Shown: positions 7,996 to 16,824 of the stretch, in pieces
How the letters are laid out: each line of letters begins with the position of its first letter
Numbering within the stretch: position 1 is the stretch's first letter
Assembly (NCBI GenBank): GCA_902196205.1
Contig: CABIKM010000015.1
Coordinates: 91,387 to 155,386 of the forward strand
Length of the DNA: 64,000 bases
Direction: 5' to 3'
Source: Candidatus Methylomirabilis lanthanidiphila
GTDB lineage: Bacteria; Methylomirabilota; Methylomirabilia; Methylomirabilales; Methylomirabilaceae
Notes under the pieces: model-generated
The model's input: only the letters and a program-made list of their open reading frames with translations
Database searches by the model: none
Told to the model about the DNA's origin: nothing
Program-made: the position numbers and the translations under genes

Positions 7996-8478
7996 GTGAC
8001 CAGACCGAAAAGCAACCGGCAAACAGAAACGAAGCTCTGGTACGTCGCAATCCTGCGCATCTTTTTTGGCTACTACTTTTTCCAGGACGGCCTCGGGAAG
8101 TTGACCGGGGGCTTTACCGGTTCAGATGCGTTGGAGAAGTGGTTGACAACCAAGGCGACCGGAGCATTTGGCTGGTATAAGCCATTTCTAACCGATGTAG
8201 CGATTCCCTATCATCAGCTCTTTGCCGGACTGGTTACCTGGGGGATGATTGTGGCCGGCTTGGCGCTGTTGTCCGGGCTGTTGACGCGTCCGGCCGCGCT
8301 GGCAGGCATCTTTATGACGCTCAATTTCTATCTGGCCAAAGGGGGCGGGTCGCCGGCCACCACCTCGGACCAGGCATTCATGGCTGGTCTGCTGGTCGTC
8401 TTCCTGGCGCGGGCCGGTCGCTCGTTTGGGCTTGACGGCTGGTTGGCTCGACGCTATCCGGGATCCCCGCTCTGGTAG
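7996..8478 (+). CDS. DoxX-family membrane protein
   Basis: 160 residues beginning with GTG at 7996, with GGGAG five bases before. Four hydrophobic helices carry the DoxX features ILRIFFGYYFFQDGLGKLTGG in the first and LSGLLTRPAALAGIFMTLNFYLA in the third. DoxX proteins are small quinone-linked or redox-associated membrane proteins whose role is mostly undefined; next to a peroxiredoxin an oxidative-stress role is plausible. Its C-terminus lies 34 bases before folC. Confidence 0.8.
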   Translation: MTRPKSNRQTETKLWYVAILRIFFGYYFFQDGLGKLTGGFTGSDALEKWLTTKATGAFGWYKPFLTDVAIPYHQLFAGLVTWGMIVAGLALLSGLLTRPAALAGIFMTLNFYLAKGGGSPATTSDQAFMAGLLVVFLARAGRSFGLDGWLARRYPGSPLW

Positions 8479-8512
8479 CTTACTGAAGCGCAGCCTTCCA
8501 CATGGGCAGCCC

Positions 8513-9880
8513 ATGACGTATTCGGCGGCGATTGGCTATCTCTACGGGCTCCAGCGTTACGGCGTCAAGCTGGGTCTCGAGAATATTCAACGATTGCTTG
8601 CGGCGGTTGGTGACCCGCACCGTCGCTTTCCATCCATTCTGATCGGCGGAACGAACGGCAAAGGGTCTACCGCCGCGTTTCTGTCGTCGATCCTCCGGGC
8701 TGCCGGCTATCGGGTCGGGCTCTATACCTCTCCGCATCTCCTGGAGTTCACGGAGCGCATCCAGGTCGACGGACAGCCCATTGCGGACGCCGACGTCGCC
8801 GCCCTCGTCGATGAACTCCGCCCCGTCATCGCCAACCTCTTCCTTGCACCTATGAAATCCCCCCTATCCCCCCCTTTTGTAAAGGGGGGCGAGGGGGGAT
8901 TTAGCCTGCCCCCACACACTTCCCACCCCACCTTCTTCGAGGTTACGACTGCCCTCGCTTTCCTTCACTTCGTTCGCAGCAATGTAGACTATGCCGTTGT
9001 CGAAGTCGGGCTGGGGGGTCGGTTCGATGCTACCAACATACTCAACGCCCAGGTAGCGGTGGTCACTAATATCGCCCTGGAGCATGAAGAGTATCTGGGA
9101 AAGACGCTGGAGGCCATTGCCGTAGAGAAGGCCGGGATCATTAAAGAGGCAACACGCGTCGTGTCTGCTGTTCGCGCCCCCGAGGCTCTGGCCATCATTG
9201 CCGACGTCTGCCGCACACGCGGCGCGACCCTTCTCGATATCCGGAGCGCGTATGACTGGCAGATTCATCGGTCGGACCTCTCCGGTCAGCAATTCAGCGT
9301 AGGCGAAAAAGGGCTGCCTCCGGATACGTTTGATATCCCGCTGCTTGGCCGGCATCAGGTCGCCAATGCCATCGCGGCCCTTGCCGCGTCCCGGCTTCTC
9401 CGAACCGGCGGCGCCGCCATTTCGGAACGCGCTATTCATGAAGGCTTGCGCCACACACGATGGCCAGGCCGTCTCCAACTGTTTCCGGGCCGACCCCTCG
9501 TGATCCTGGACGGCGCGCACAATCCGGCAGGCGCGGCGGCGCTGCGGGCCTTTCTGGTGGAGCAACGGTTTGCCGGCCGCGTGACACTGGTGTTCGGCGT
9601 CCTGCAGGATAAGAACTGGATCGCAATGTTGCAAGAGTTGGCGCCATTGGCACAACGGGTCATCCTCACCCGCCCGGAGAGCGAGCGCGCTGCCGATCCA
9701 CGCCACTTGCAGGAGGCCGAACGCGTCTGTTCAAAGCTTGAGATCGTAGAGGATGTCGCGGAGGCGATCGCGTTGGCCAGGGCCGTCACCGATCCGGAGG
9801 ATGCCGTTGTCGTGACCGGCTCGCTCTTCGTCATCTCGGCGGCCCTGCGCGCGCTGAGGGCGCATGAGACGCGAACGTAA
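8513..9880 (+). CDS. folC: Bifunctional dihydrofolate/folylpolyglutamate synthase
   Basis: 455 residues of the Mur-ligase-like FolC family, adding glutamate to dihydropteroate/folates in the cytoplasm. Motifs: P-loop GGTNGKGSTAAFL, VVEVGLGGRFDATN, EHEEYLGKTLEAIAVEKAGIIK and DGAHNPAGA. The start ATG at 8513 is chosen because the family begins shortly before the YLYGL(Q)RYG motif; the open frame extends upstream into doxX. Residues 115-130 (KSPLSPPFVKGGEGGF) are foreign to the family and are encoded by a 48-base palindromic repeat inserted in frame (see 8855-8902). All catalytic motifs remain, so the enzyme may still work. Confidence 0.92.
   Translation: MTYSAAIGYLYGLQRYGVKLGLENIQRLLAAVGDPHRRFPSILIGGTNGKGSTAAFLSSILRAAGYRVGLYTSPHLLEFTERIQVDGQPIADADVAALVDELRPVIANLFLAPMKSPLSPPFVKGGEGGFSLPPHTSHPTFFEVTTALAFLHFVRSNVDYAVVEVGLGGRFDATNILNAQVAVVTNIALEHEEYLGKTLEAIAVEKAGIIKEATRVVSAVRAPEALAIIADVCRTRGATLLDIRSAYDWQIHRSDLSGQQFSVGEKGLPPDTFDIPLLGRHQVANAIAALAASRLLRTGGAAISERAIHEGLRHTRWPGRLQLFPGRPLVILDGAHNPAGAAALRAFLVEQRFAGRVTLVFGVLQDKNWIAMLQELAPLAQRVILTRPESERAADPRHLQEAERVCSKLEIVEDVAEAIALARAVTDPEDAVVVTGSLFVISAALRALRAHETRT
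8855..8902. repeat. 48-bp inverted-repeat element inside folC, in frame
   Basis: Ends AAATCCCCCC (8855-8864) and GGGGGGATTT (8893-8902) are perfect 10-base inverted repeats. The unit is exactly 16 codons and keeps folC open. It belongs to the same family as 34336-34385 and, less closely, 5206-5230. Confidence 0.85.
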
Positions 9881-10048
9881 GAGGCTGTCTCCTCTGCACT
9901 CGCTGCCCGGTCTCACCATGCCTGCCGATACGCCGGACTCGTCGACGCAATCGATTGTGTGACTATTAGCAGGTGTGGTAGCATTGCCACGCCAGGAGCT
10001 ATGGTCCACCCAGGATACGGATCGTCGTCTGAGGATAGGTGCCCACAC

Positions 10049-11437
10049 ATGAACGATCTCTGCACGGTAATATTGGCGGCGGGTCAGGGGACCAGGATGC
10101 GCTCGAAGCTCCCGAAGGTGCTGCATCCGGTCGCCGGTCTGCCGATGATCGCCCATGTGATCGAGGCGTGCCGCCCCTTTCAGGCGAAGCGAACCCTCGC
10201 AATCGTCGGACACCAAGCCGATAGGGTGAAACAGGCGCTGGCTGGCGAGGCGATTGAATTCGTGGCCCAGCCTGAACAGCGCGGGACGGCTCATGCCCTC
10301 CTGCAGACGAGAGAGGCCCTTGCCGGTTTTGATGGCGATCTGCTGGTCGTGTCCGGGGACACACCCCTCCTGACCTCACAGACGCTCGACGGGGTCCTGC
10401 GGGCCCACCGTGACACTCGCGCGCTGGCGACCGTCCTCACGGCCGAACTGCCTGATCCGACCGGCTATGGGCGGGTGATACGATCTGCAACGGGCGGGCT
10501 CTTGCGAATCGTTGAGGAGCTGGAGGCCGCGCCACAGGAGCGGCGGATCCGCGAAATCAACGCCGGGGTGTACTGCTTTGCCGCACACGCGCTCTTCGAG
10601 GCCCTCCAGGCGATCCGCCCTTCTGCCGTCAAGGGCGAACTGTATCTCCCGGACGCCATCGCGCTGCTGCGGGATCGCGACGGGGGCGTACAGGCGCACC
10701 GGATACTCGATCCCGACGAGGTGCGAGGGATCAACACCCGCGCCGAACTGGCTGAGATCCACCGTCTGCTCTGGCGAAAGGCCGCCCGGCGGCTGCTGGC
10801 CGAAGGGGTGACCCTTCTCGATCCTGAGCGCGCCTATATCGGTCCGCTCGTCAGGATCGGTCCCGATTCGATCCTCTATCCGAACGTCATCCTCGAAGGA
10901 CAGACGGTGATCGGGGAAGGGACAACAATCTACTCAGGCTGTCGGATCCGCAACTCAACAATCGGCGACGACTCTGTGATCCTGGATGGGTGCATTATCC
11001 AGGAGAGTCAGATCGGTGACGGGTGCCAGGTCGGGCCCTACGCGCACCTGAGACCGGAGGCCCGGCTTCGGCAACACGCCAAGGTTGGAAATTTCGTGGA
11101 GGTCAAAAAGTCGGTCGTCGGCGAAGGGTCCAAGGTCCCGCATTTGAGCTACATCGGCGATACCACCATCGGGAAGCGGGTCAACGTCGGTGCCGGGACG
11201 ATTACCTGTAACTACGACGGCTTTACCAAGCATCGGACGGTGATCGAAGACGACGTATTTGTGGGTAGCGACGTAATCCTCGTGGCGCCGGTCTCTATAG
11301 GACGGGGCGCCATCATCGCCGCCGGATCGACCATCACCGAGGACGTGCCGCCAGATGCGCTGGCATTCGGTCGGGCACGGCAGACCAATAAGAGCGGCGC
11401 CGCCGAGGTATTTCGGTCCAAACACCGGAAGGGGTAA
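10049..11437 (+). CDS. glmU: Bifunctional UDP-N-acetylglucosamine pyrophosphorylase / GlcN-1-P acetyltransferase
   Basis: 462 residues. The N-terminal uridylyltransferase has LAAGQGTRMRSKLPKVLHPVAG, QRGTAHALLQ and VSGDTPLL. The C-terminal left-handed beta-helix of hexapeptide repeats (IGPDSILYPNVILEG onward) has the acetyltransferase signature YIGDTTIGKRVNVGAGTITCNYDG. The ATG at 10049 matches the family N-terminus; the open frame further upstream is not similar. It makes UDP-GlcNAc for peptidoglycan and lipopolysaccharide. glmS starts four bases after its stop, so the two genes for consecutive amino-sugar steps are co-transcribed. Confidence 0.95.
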   Translation: MNDLCTVILAAGQGTRMRSKLPKVLHPVAGLPMIAHVIEACRPFQAKRTLAIVGHQADRVKQALAGEAIEFVAQPEQRGTAHALLQTREALAGFDGDLLVVSGDTPLLTSQTLDGVLRAHRDTRALATVLTAELPDPTGYGRVIRSATGGLLRIVEELEAAPQERRIREINAGVYCFAAHALFEALQAIRPSAVKGELYLPDAIALLRDRDGGVQAHRILDPDEVRGINTRAELAEIHRLLWRKAARRLLAEGVTLLDPERAYIGPLVRIGPDSILYPNVILEGQTVIGEGTTIYSGCRIRNSTIGDDSVILDGCIIQESQIGDGCQVGPYAHLRPEARLRQHAKVGNFVEVKKSVVGEGSKVPHLSYIGDTTIGKRVNVGAGTITCNYDGFTKHRTVIEDDVFVGSDVILVAPVSIGRGAIIAAGSTITEDVPPDALAFGRARQTNKSGAAEVFRSKHRKG

Positions 11438-11441
11438 CGCG

Positions 11442-13277
11442 ATGTGCGGAATTGTGGGATATGTCGGACGCAAGAAGGTCGTCCCAGTGCTCCTGGAGGG
11501 ATTGAAGCGGCTGGAGTACCGGGGCTACGACTCGGCCGGCCTGGCGATCCTTCAACAGGACCGGATCGTCATCCATCGCAGCGTCGGGAAGATTAAAGAG
11601 CTGGAGAATGCGCTGTGGGGCCGCGATGTCTCAGGCGAGGTCGGGCTTGGCCATACCCGCTGGGCTACACACGGCCGACCCACCGAAGAGAACGCCCATC
11701 CGCACAGCGATTGCACCGGCGACCTCGTCGTCGTCCACAACGGCATCATCGAAAACTACCTGGCCCTGAAAGACAAGCTTCAGCGGGAGGGACACCATTT
11801 CAAATCCGATACCGATACCGAGGTGGTCGCCCATCTGATTGAGGGGCAACTCCAGGAGACGGCAGATCTGGAGCTGGCCGTGCGACGGGCCTTGGCCGAC
11901 GTCGTCGGCACCTACGCGCTTGGAATCTTGTGGCGAGGCGATCCGCATCGGTTGGTGGCAGCCAGAAACGGCAGCCCGCTGGTAGTGGGGTTGGGCGATG
12001 GAGAGTTCCTTATCGCCTCCGACCTCCCCGCCATCCTGTCCCACACACGGGACGTCCTGTTTTTGGACGACGAGGAGATAGTCGTCCTCTCCCACGACGG
12101 TGTCAACGTCACCACCCTGGCCGGGGAACCGGTGGAAAAGAAGATCCAGAAGATTCTCTGGACACCGCTTATGGCCGAAAAGAGTGGGTACAAGCACTTC
12201 ATGCTGAAGGAGATCTACGAGCAACCGCGGGCGATCCGGGACACTATTCGGGGTCGTTTTTCGCTGGACGGCGGTCAGCTTTACCTGGAAGGGCTTGACG
12301 CCCTCCAGGACCGGCTACCGACGATCGATCGGATCGTCTTAGTCGCCTGCGGGACCTCCTGGCATGCCGGGCTGGTCGGTAAGTTCCTCATTGAGGATCT
12401 GACGCGTATTCCGGTCGAGGTCGACTATGGCTCTGAATTTCGGTACCGCGACCCAATCCTGGATGAGCGGACGCTGGTTGTCACCATCAGCCAGTCCGGT
12501 GAAACGCTGGACACCCTGGTCTCTCTACGCGAGGCCCGTCGGCGCGGCTGCAAGGCTCTGGCGATCTGCAATGTGGTGGGTTCTACGCTCAGCCGCGAGA
12601 GCGACGGGGTCTTATACACCCACGCGGGTCCGGAAATCGGCGTCGCCTCCACAAAGGCCTTCACCACCCAACTGGCCGCTCTCTACCTGCTCGCATTGGC
12701 GCTGGGTCGCGCCAACGGACGCCTCGATGGAACAAAAATTCAGGAGTTGCTCAGTGAGCTGATCCGCCTGCCCCAACGGATGGAGCAGGTACTCTCCCTT
12801 GGGCCCGCGTTGGAAGAATTAGCCGGACAGTTCTGCGCCGTCTCGAATTTTCTTTACCTGGGTCGCGGGATCAACTATCCCATTGCGCTGGAGGGGGCGC
12901 TGAAGCTCAAGGAGATCTCCTACATCCACGCGGAAGGGTATCCGGCCGGCGAGATGAAGCACGGACCCATTGCCCTGATCACTGACGAGATACCGGTGGT
13001 TTTTCTTGCGCCAAAGGATCGGACATTCGAGAAGGTGTTGAGCAATATTGAGGAAGTAAAAACGCGTAATGGGATCGTGATCGCTCTCTCCGACGAAACC
13101 GATTCCCACCTCCTGGCCAAGGCCGACCATCTGATAACCATCCCTCATACCTCCCCGTACCTGATGCCTCTGCTCCTTGTCGTCCCCTTGCAACTCCTCG
13201 CCTACCACATCGCCGTAAGGAAGGGGTGCGACGTAGACCAGCCGCGTAACCTGGCCAAGAGCGTGACGGTCGAATAG
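11442..13277 (+). CDS. glmS: Glutamine-fructose-6-phosphate aminotransferase (isomerizing)
   Basis: 611 residues, normal length. The N-terminal class II glutamine amidotransferase starts MCGIVGYVG with the catalytic Cys2; LGHTRWATHG and HNGIIENY follow. Two SIS domains carry CGTSWHAGL, ISQSGETLDTL and EIGVASTKAFTTQ, and the end is DVDQPRNLAKSVTVE. It forms glucosamine-6-phosphate, the entry to the GlmU pathway. The four-base spacing after glmU leaves no room for a glmS ribozyme. No clear terminator follows before the convergent TA genes. Confidence 0.96.
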   Translation: MCGIVGYVGRKKVVPVLLEGLKRLEYRGYDSAGLAILQQDRIVIHRSVGKIKELENALWGRDVSGEVGLGHTRWATHGRPTEENAHPHSDCTGDLVVVHNGIIENYLALKDKLQREGHHFKSDTDTEVVAHLIEGQLQETADLELAVRRALADVVGTYALGILWRGDPHRLVAARNGSPLVVGLGDGEFLIASDLPAILSHTRDVLFLDDEEIVVLSHDGVNVTTLAGEPVEKKIQKILWTPLMAEKSGYKHFMLKEIYEQPRAIRDTIRGRFSLDGGQLYLEGLDALQDRLPTIDRIVLVACGTSWHAGLVGKFLIEDLTRIPVEVDYGSEFRYRDPILDERTLVVTISQSGETLDTLVSLREARRRGCKALAICNVVGSTLSRESDGVLYTHAGPEIGVASTKAFTTQLAALYLLALALGRANGRLDGTKIQELLSELIRLPQRMEQVLSLGPALEELAGQFCAVSNFLYLGRGINYPIALEGALKLKEISYIHAEGYPAGEMKHGPIALITDEIPVVFLAPKDRTFEKVLSNIEEVKTRNGIVIALSDETDSHLLAKADHLITIPHTSPYLMPLLLVVPLQLLAYHIAVRKGCDVDQPRNLAKSVTVE

Positions 13278-13292
13278 TCACCGGTTGAACGA

Positions 13293-13532
13293 CTATCCGA
13301 TCCACAGTATCTTCAGCTCCCCCTCGACTTGTCTGAACTCCTTATCTCCTGTCACCAACTCTGCCTTCCTGAGTTTGGCCAAGGCTGCGGCGAAACAGTC
13401 GGCGTAGGACATTTTCTTGCCGGACTTGAACGCGGCCGCCTGTCTGGCCAGCTCCAGATCGGCAGGAACAATCTGGATGGGCAGCGTCGTAATGAGGTGA
13501 GCCACCTCCTCGGCCAGCGGTCGCCACGCCCA
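13293..13532 (-). pseudogene. VapC/PIN toxin, C-terminal fragment
   Basis: The frame contains RPLAEEVAHLITTLPIQIV and ends with KKMSYADCFAAALAKLRKAELVTGDKEF, the second half of a PIN domain with its Asp (SYADC) and GDKEF motifs. An in-frame stop at 13533-13535 lies just upstream and the N-terminal strand with the first Asp is missing. A GTG at 13505 could start a 70-residue product but that would lack the active site. It follows higA on the same strand, with no cognate antitoxin visible. Confidence 0.75.
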
Positions 13533-13832
13533 TCACCCTGCACGCCTCTTTGCTTCGTGCGGCTCGAAGCTGATGAGCAGGCGCGACCCGGTCGCCGTCG
13601 CCAGCCGCTCCAGCGTGCGCATCGAGGGGCGTGTTCGCCCGCTTTCCAGCCGAGCCACAACCGGCTGAGTGGTCCCCATCTTCCGGGCCAGCTCCTGCTG
13701 CGTCAGACCGGCTCGACTCCGCGCCTCGATCACGGCCGATGCCAGGGCAAATTCTTCCTCAAGCGCCATGTATGCCTTCCGATACTTCGGGTCCTTCATC
13801 CACCTCTTATGCGAATCGGATATACGCGCCAT
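13533..13832 (-). CDS. higA: XRE-family antitoxin, HigA-like
   Basis: 99 residues from an ATG at 13832 preceded by GGAGGT six bases upstream. The helix-turn-helix is AGLTQQELARKMGTTQPVVARLESGRTRPS and the C-terminal strand is GSRLLISFEP, typical of antitoxins placed after a RelE/HigB toxin. It neutralises the toxin encoded 13 bases upstream and probably represses the operon. The order toxin-antitoxin is characteristic of higBA. Confidence 0.85.
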   Translation of the reverse strand: MARISDSHKRWMKDPKYRKAYMALEEEFALASAVIEARSRAGLTQQELARKMGTTQPVVARLESGRTRPSMRTLERLATATGSRLLISFEPHEAKRRAG

Positions 13833-13845
13833 TACCACACCTCCG

Positions 13846-14169
13846 CTATTCAACTGATTTCGCGCGCGCCAAGGCCAGCGCGATCTCGCGCCGTGGCGTC
13901 TTCTCGGTTCTTTTAGTAAACGCCAGGACGATCACCACGCGACGCCCCACAGCAGTCACATACAGCGCACGCGAAATCCCACTCCGGCCTCTCAGCCGCA
14001 TCTCCCACAGACGGCCCTCGATATGTTTGACGTGCGGCTCACCCACACGCTCCAGCCCTTTTTCCTCAATGAGTTTCGCGATGCGCGCCAACCTCGCCCG
14101 CATGTCCGCAGGCAAGACCTCGACCTCGGCATCAACGGTTTCATTCAGGGTTTCGACCGTCCAGCCCAT
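13846..14169 (-). CDS. higB: HigB/Gp49-type toxin of the RelE superfamily
   Basis: 107 residues: MGWTVETLNETVDAEVEVLP, then VKHIEGRLWEMRLRGRSGISRALYV and VVIVLAFTKRTEKTPRREI. These are the strands and basic residues of phage-derived Gp49/HigB mRNA interferases. The promoter region just upstream contains AT-rich hexamers (TATATT about five bases before the ATG) and no Shine-Dalgarno, so the message may be leaderless. It is paired with higA. Confidence 0.85.
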   Translation of the reverse strand: MGWTVETLNETVDAEVEVLPADMRARLARIAKLIEEKGLERVGEPHVKHIEGRLWEMRLRGRSGISRALYVTAVGRRVVIVLAFTKRTEKTPRREIALALARAKSVE

Positions 14170-14275
14170 AGCCTAATATACCAAAAGAGATATAATATAG
14201 AAAGCCCTGACGTGGCTGCGCTTGGGTTCATGCGGTTATATTGGTCTTCCAGTCATCAGAGGGAGAAGCAGATAA

Positions 14276-15022
14276 TCAGCCTTTTCGGGCGAGCTTGCGG
14301 AGAATCCAGCGGAGGGGATCGTAGTAGTCGTCCGCCACACGCTCCTTCAGGGGGATGATGGCGTTGTCGGTAATCCGGATCTGCTCGGGGCAGACCTCGG
14401 TGCAGCACTTGGTGATGTTGCAGTAACCGATCCCGGCTTTCGCCCTGAGCATCTCGGTGCGCGAGTGGGTATCCAACGGGTGCATCTCAAGCGCCGCAAT
14501 CCGAACAAAGAAGCGGGGTCCGGCGAAATATGCCTTGTTCTCCTCGTGGTCGCGGATGACGTGGCAGACATTCTGGCAGAGGAAGCATTCGATGCACTTA
14601 TGGAACTCCTGAATCCGCTCGACGTCCGCCTGCATCATCCGGTAGACGCCATCGGGATCGGGGGGTCGCGGCCTGAAGGCCGGGATCGTCTTGGCGACCT
14701 CGTAGTTGAAGGAGACATCACCCACAAGGTCCCGGATCATCGGAAAGGTTTTTACGGGAGCAACCGTAATCGGTTCATCGGGGGGAAACAGGCTCATCTG
14801 GGTCATGCACATGAGTCGTGGCCGGCCGTTGACCTCGGCGCTGCACGAGCCGCATTTGCCGGCCTTGCAGTTCCACCGAACCGCCAGGTCAGGCACCTGC
14901 GTCGCCTGCACCCGGTGGATTACGTCGAGGAGCACCATCCCCTCCTCAGCCTCTACCAGGTACTCCGTAAAGCCGCCACTCCTCGCGTCGCCCCGGAAGA
15001 GCCGCAGCGTGATGACCGGCAT
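14276..15022 (-). CDS. sdhB: Succinate dehydrogenase iron-sulfur subunit
   Basis: 248 residues. The N-terminal [2Fe-2S] site is CKAGKCGSCSAEVNGRPRLMC. The C-terminal ferredoxin-like domain has CIECFLCQNVC and CCTEVCPEQ for the [4Fe-4S] and [3Fe-4S] clusters. The start overlaps the sdhA stop; either the GTG at 15025 or the ATG at 15022 may be used. It passes electrons from the flavoprotein to the membrane anchor. The sequence is closest in style to the SdhB/FrdB of the actinobacterial/chloroflexal type with a separate one-gene anchor. Confidence 0.92.
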   Translation of the reverse strand: MPVITLRLFRGDARSGGFTEYLVEAEEGMVLLDVIHRVQATQVPDLAVRWNCKAGKCGSCSAEVNGRPRLMCMTQMSLFPPDEPITVAPVKTFPMIRDLVGDVSFNYEVAKTIPAFRPRPPDPDGVYRMMQADVERIQEFHKCIECFLCQNVCHVIRDHEENKAYFAGPRFFVRIAALEMHPLDTHSRTEMLRAKAGIGYCNITKCCTEVCPEQIRITDNAIIPLKERVADDYYDPLRWILRKLARKG

Positions 15023-16824
15023 CACCCCTTCTCCTCGAAGAGCCGCTTGAGCTCCTCGGGCATCTCGCGGATCGGCTCCATGGCCGTCACAATCGCTCCA
15101 TTACGTTTGCGGACGACGATGTTCACCGACGCAAACCGTCGATCTGCTGACGGATAGTCCTCCCGCGCGTGGCCGCCGCGACTCTCCTTGCGTTCCAGCG
15201 CCGCTCGCGTGACACATTCCGCGACCGTGAGCAGCGCGTGCAGGTCCAGGGCCGTATGCCAGCCGGGATTATATATTCGGCCGCCCTCAACGCGCACCTG
15301 CGGCAGCCGCTGCCGGTACCCTTCCTGCCGCACCAGCGCCTCTTGCAGTTCCGTTTCCGTCCGGATGATCCCCACCAGCGACTGCATCGTCTCTTGCAGC
15401 TCAGACTGAAAGGCATAGGGATTCTCAGCGCCCGTACTCTCAAACGGCAGCAGCGCCTCACGCGCGCAGGCCTCAAGCCGGCTCGTATCCGGCATCGGCG
15501 CATCGGAGAGGCTCTGTGCGTACAGCGCCGCATACTGGCCTGCGCGCCGACCAAAGACCAGCAGATCTGACAGGGCGTTGCCGCCGAGGCGGTTACTGCC
15601 ATGCAGTCCGCCCGCGACCTCGCCGGCCGCGTACAGGCCCGGTACCGCCGTCGCTGTCGTATCCGCGTCGACCCGGATCCCCCCATTCATATAATGGGCG
15701 GTCGGGCCGACCTCCATCGGCTCTTTTGTGATGTCGACGCCGGCCAGCTCCTTGAACTGATGGTACATCGACGGCAGACGCCGCATAATATAATCCGCGG
15801 GCCGTCGCGAGGCGATGTCGAGGAAGACCCCGCCGTGCGGACTCCCGCGTCCGGCCTTCACCTCGGCGTTGATCGCCCGCGCCACCTCATCGCGCGGCAG
15901 CAGATCGGGCGTACGCCGGTTATTCTGCTTATCCGCATACCATCCGTCGGCCTCGGCCTCATTGTCGGCGGTCTCGGCCTTGAAGAACTCCGGGATATAA
16001 CGGAACATAAAGCGCTCGCCTTTGTTGTTCCGCAGTGTCCCGCCGTCGCCGCGTACCCCTTCGGTCACCAGGGTCCCACGCACCGAGGGCGGCCAGACCA
16101 TCCCGGTGGGATGGAACTGGTACGACTCCATGTCGATCAGCTCCGCGCCGGCATCGAGGGCCAGCATGACGCCGTTGCCGGTACACTCCCACGAGTTGGA
16201 GGTGAACTTCCACAGCTTGCCGACCCCGCCGGTCGCCAGGATGACCGCCTTCGTCCTGAAGACGATGAACCGGCCGGTGTCGCGCCGGTAGCCGAACGCC
16301 CCGATCACCCGGTCGCCGTCTTTCAGCAGGCGCGTGATGGTGCATTCCATGTGGGCCTCGATCCCGTTGGCCACCGCGTGCTGCTGCAGCGTGCGGAGCA
16401 TCTCAAGACCTGTCCGGTCGCCGACGTGGGCCAGGCGCGCGTAGCGGTGACCGCCGAAGTCGCGCTGCAGAATAAGCCCATCCCAGGTCCGGTCGAATAC
16501 CGCCCCCCACCGCTCCAGTTCCAGGACGCGAGCCGGCGCCTCCTGGGCGTGCAGTTGGGCCATCCGCCAGTTGTTCAGCATCTTACCGCCCCGCATCGTG
16601 TCGCGGAAGTGTACCTGCCAGTTATCCTCCGGATAGACGTTGCCGAGGGACGCAGCGATTCCGCCCTCGGCCATAACGGTATGAGCCTTGCCCAGGAGCG
16701 ACTTTGTGATAAGGCCTACGGAAACGCCGAGAGCCCGCGCCTCGATGGCGGCTCGCAGACCGGCACCGCCGGCGCCGATGATGAGCACATCGTGCTCGTG
16801 GGTCTCGTATTGCTCCCGCACCAT
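15022..16824 (-). CDS. sdhA: Succinate dehydrogenase flavoprotein subunit
   Basis: 600 residues. FAD-binding VLIIGAGGAGLRAAIEA; the flavin-linking His lies in the early segment SLLGKAHTVMAEGGIAASLG; substrate site GGHRYARLAHVGDRTG; later HYMNGGIRVD, GLYAAGEVAGGLHGSNRLGGNAL. It oxidises succinate to fumarate in the TCA cycle on the inner face of the membrane. It overlaps sdhC by one base and sdhB by about three bases, so the three are one transcript, with sdhC first. The direction (succinate oxidation rather than fumarate reduction) is inferred from the neighbouring mdh and icd. Confidence 0.93.
   Translation of the reverse strand: MVREQYETHEHDVLIIGAGGAGLRAAIEARALGVSVGLITKSLLGKAHTVMAEGGIAASLGNVYPEDNWQVHFRDTMRGGKMLNNWRMAQLHAQEAPARVLELERWGAVFDRTWDGLILQRDFGGHRYARLAHVGDRTGLEMLRTLQQHAVANGIEAHMECTITRLLKDGDRVIGAFGYRRDTGRFIVFRTKAVILATGGVGKLWKFTSNSWECTGNGVMLALDAGAELIDMESYQFHPTGMVWPPSVRGTLVTEGVRGDGGTLRNNKGERFMFRYIPEFFKAETADNEAEADGWYADKQNNRRTPDLLPRDEVARAINAEVKAGRGSPHGGVFLDIASRRPADYIMRRLPSMYHQFKELAGVDITKEPMEVGPTAHYMNGGIRVDADTTATAVPGLYAAGEVAGGLHGSNRLGGNALSDLLVFGRRAGQYAALYAQSLSDAPMPDTSRLEACAREALLPFESTGAENPYAFQSELQETMQSLVGIIRTETELQEALVRQEGYRQRLPQVRVEGGRIYNPGWHTALDLHALLTVAECVTRAALERKESRGGHAREDYPSADRRFASVNIVVRKRNGAIVTAMEPIREMPEELKRLFEEKG

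Noticed and set aside
11438..11441. glmS ribozyme
   Set aside because: Only four bases separate glmU and glmS; there is no space for the ribozyme.
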